A stretch of DNA of 6,055 nucleotides from Thermoanaerobacterales bacterium. GTDB taxonomy: Bacteria; Bacillota; Thermosediminibacteria; Thermosediminibacterales; Tepidanaerobacteraceae. The notes beneath the pieces are model-generated. The model searched no databases. It saw nothing but the letters and a program-made list of their open reading frames with translations, and was not told where the DNA came from. Position numbers and translations under genes: made by a program. The DNA lies in NCBI GenBank assembly GCA_012839145.1, contig DUNY01000100.1:1-6055 (forward strand), given 5' to 3'. How positions within the stretch are numbered: the first letter of the stretch is position 1; each line of letters opens with the position of its first letter. This document shows, one piece after another, positions 4,767-6,055 of the stretch.

Positions 4767-5654
4767 TTAAGCCCGTGGATGAGTTTTATCATACACTTCT
4801 TTTATTTTATTTCGAGTAATATGTGTATATATTTGCGTAGTAGAAATATCGGCATGACCTAACATTTCCTGTACGGATCTTAAATCAGCGCCATTTTCCA
4901 GTAGATGTGTGGCAAAAGAATGCCTTAGAGTGTGTGGTGTAATTTTTTTATTAATTCCGGCTTGTTGCGAGTACTTTTTGATTATTTTCCAAAAACCTTG
5001 ACGAGTTAAATTATTACCCTGGCGATTAAGAAACAGAGTATCGGATTCCTTGCCGTTTAATATCTTTTTTCTAGCACCTGTGATATATTGTTCTAAATAC
5101 TTTACCGCAATAGTTCCAACAGGAACAATCCTTTCTTTTGAACCCTTGCCTGTACAACGCAAAAATCCCATTTCTAAATTTACGTCTTCCACAGCTATGG
5201 AAATCAGTTCAGAAACTCTCATGCCTGTGGCATAAAGTAATTCAAGCATGCTCCTATCTCTCATTCCTAATGGATTTGTCATATCAGGTTGACACAATAG
5301 TCTTTCAACCTCTTCTACAGTCAGTACCTTGGGCAATCGATGCTCCAGTTTAGGAGCATCTAAATTTGTTGTTGGGTCATCATTAATTATACGTTCTCTA
5401 AATAAAAATTGATAAAATGATTTAATTGCGGCACAGGCTCGAGATATGCTGCTGCTTGCCTTTCCATTTTTTTGCATCGTCAGTAAATACGATACAATAG
5501 TTGTTCTGTTGGTGTGCTCTACATTTGTAATATTTTTAGTTCTCAAGTAAACTATGTAACTTTTTAAATCACGCTTATAAGCATCAATTGTATTTGTTGC
5601 AAGTCCTCTTTCCACGGCCAAATATTCAAGAAAATTATTCAAAAGGTCTTTCAT
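4767..5654 (-). CDS. xerD: Site-specific tyrosine recombinase XerD
   Basis: A 295-residue recombinase, the usual XerD length. Seen: N-terminal SAM-like core-binding domain (about 1-85, FLEYLAVERGLATNTIDAY, ISRACAAIKSFYQFL) and C-terminal catalytic domain (about 105-290). The catalytic set is complete: Arg146 (TGMRVSEL), Lys170 (GKGSKER), His241 and Arg244 (HTLRHSFATHLL), His267 (LGHADISTTQ), and nucleophile Tyr276 (IYTHI). Known: XerD with XerC (CodV in Bacillus) resolves chromosome dimers at dif near the terminus, under FtsK/SpoIIIE-type translocases. Start: ATG at 5654-5652 with AGGAGG 7 bases upstream; the frame runs open to 5693 but has no site there. Context: it follows the spoIIM terminator, so it should have its own promoter, though I see no convincing one. 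XerD rather than XerC or an integrase is inferred from neighbours and length. Confidence 0.92.
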   Translation of the reverse strand: MKDLLNNFLEYLAVERGLATNTIDAYKRDLKSYIVYLRTKNITNVEHTNRTTIVSYLLTMQKNGKASSSISRACAAIKSFYQFLFRERIINDDPTTNLDAPKLEHRLPKVLTVEEVERLLCQPDMTNPLGMRDRSMLELLYATGMRVSELISIAVEDVNLEMGFLRCTGKGSKERIVPVGTIAVKYLEQYITGARKKILNGKESDTLFLNRQGNNLTRQGFWKIIKKYSQQAGINKKITPHTLRHSFATHLLENGADLRSVQEMLGHADISTTQIYTHITRNKIKEVYDKTHPRA

Positions 5655-5661
5655 AGGTATG

Positions 5662-5667
5662 CCTCCT
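5662..5667 (-). promoter_or_regulatory. xerD ribosome binding site, decides the start
   Basis: AGGAGG lies 7 bases before the ATG at 5654-5652. This picks the 295-residue form, starting MKDLLNNFLEYL as in the family, over an upstream in-frame codon at 5693 that would add 13 residues including part of this site. Confidence 0.85.
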
Positions 5668-5721
5668 AAAACTACTTCTACTTTTATATTCAATATTATG
5701 TTTACAAGTCCTTCTAAGGAT

Positions 5722-5751
5722 AAAAAACAAATGCCTCGATAGAAGCCTTTG
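5722..5751 (-). terminator. Intrinsic terminator after spoIIM
   Basis: On the minus strand CAAA, one mismatch, GCTTC, loop TATC, GAGGC, mismatch, TTTG form an imperfect stem with one G-U pair. It is followed at once by TTTTTT (5727-5722). It lies 18 bases past the spoIIM stop and should separate spoIIM from xerD. Confidence 0.7.
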
Positions 5752-5768
5752 AGTCAAAATAATTTTTT

Positions 5769-6055
5769 CTACATGCCTAAGTAGTTAGTGAACAATTTAA
5801 TAAATATCGGAGAAATGTATCCTTCAATTAAAGCGGATACAATCAATAAAAAGCTAAAAAAAAGATTTAACAGTATATATCCGGTAACCATTTGTGAATA
5901 TCTTTCCTGATAATTTATTGTTCTGTTTTTTATAACTGCCAAAGCAAAAGTTAAGCTGGTTACACCTATTGAAACTATGCAAGGTAATATAATTAGATTT
6001 TGGGGTAGTATTGATAAAACTGACAAGATTATACCTTTTGGCCCTAATTGTCCAA
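5769..6055 (-). CDS. spoIIM: Stage II sporulation protein M (SpoIIM), 5' part cut by window edge
   Basis: Only the C-terminal 94 residues are present; the full protein is about 210 residues. Seen: GPKGIILSVLSILPQNLIILP, a hallmark segment (LPQN), then hydrophobic segments (about residues 20-40 and 60-80 of the part shown), a polar link with NRTINYQERYSQM, and the ending GYISPIFIKLFTNYLGM, matching the family's YVSPVLMK-type end. The frame is open to the window edge; the TTG at 6026 is inside the gene, not a start. Known: SpoIIM is a mother-cell membrane protein that, with SpoIID and SpoIIP, forms the complex that remodels septal peptidoglycan and drives engulfment. It is followed by a terminator. 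Confidence 0.93.
   Translation of the reverse strand, partial: GQLGPKGIILSVLSILPQNLIILPCIVSIGVTSLTFALAVIKNRTINYQERYSQMVTGYILLNLFFSFLLIVSALIEGYISPIFIKLFTNYLGM

Noticed and set aside
4544..4819. Plus-strand open frame opposite the dacF 5' end and xerD 3' end
   Set aside because: Composition follows the antisense of dacF; no start signals.
5655..5693. Longer xerD start at 5693
   Set aside because: No ribosome site lies upstream of it, and the extra 13 residues are partly encoded by the AGGAGG of the ATG at 5654.
5655..5721. Sigma-A promoter for xerD (TTGTAA and TATAAA)
   Set aside because: The two elements are only 13 bases apart, and no better pair is seen.
6024..6026. TTG as a start for a short separate protein at the window end
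   Set aside because: The frame is open upstream and encodes GQLGPKGII, which continues SpoIIM.

Overview
The window comes from the chromosome of an AT-rich, endospore-forming Firmicute, most likely class Clostridia. The evidence is a dense set of sporulation genes (spoIIM, dacF, spoIIAA, spoIIAB, sigF, spoVAC, spoVAD), strong AGGAGG-type ribosome binding sites, TTG/GTG starts, and the lack of spoVAA/spoVAB next to sigF, which are present in Bacillus. Every gene lies on the minus strand, so transcription runs from high to low coordinates. The genus cannot be fixed from this sequence.

In the direction of transcription: (1) the 3' part of spoIIM (6055-5769), ending in an intrinsic terminator (5751-5722); (2) xerD (5654-4767), a tyrosine recombinase; (3) dacF (4708-3545), a D,D-carboxypeptidase preceded by a forespore-type promoter; (4) a 338-base gap (3544-3207) with a structured stretch of unknown role, a perfect 18-bp inverted repeat, and a very good sigma-H promoter; (5) the tight operon spoIIAA-spoIIAB-sigF (3206-1694), closed by a terminator overlapping the sigF stop; (6) an unrecognised 45-residue single-pass membrane protein (1618-1481) with a near-consensus sigma-G/sigma-F promoter; (7) a dodecin-family gene (1424-1212) with its own possible forespore promoter and terminator; (8) spoVAC (1143-694) and the first two thirds of spoVAD (681-1), running off the window.

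The genes form a programme. XerD resolves chromosome dimers. The sigma-H promoter would switch on the SpoIIAA/SpoIIAB/sigma-F partner-switching module before septation. Sigma-F and sigma-G would then drive the forespore genes: dacF, probably the 45-residue protein and the dodecin, and the spoVA genes that carry dipicolinic acid into the spore. SpoIIM belongs to the engulfment complex. The order resembles the B. subtilis spoIIM / xerD(ripX) / dacF / spoIIA / spoVA region, but drm-punA and spoVAA-spoVAB are absent, and the small membrane gene and the dodecin sit between sigF and spoVAC.

The most unusual points are the 45-residue ORF, whose ribosome site and start lie inside a 7-bp hairpin; the dodecin, which lacks the two usual flavin-contact residues; and the structured dacF-spoIIAA gap with a possible pseudoknot. 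Nothing supports a CRISPR array, tRNA, rRNA or intact mobile element.
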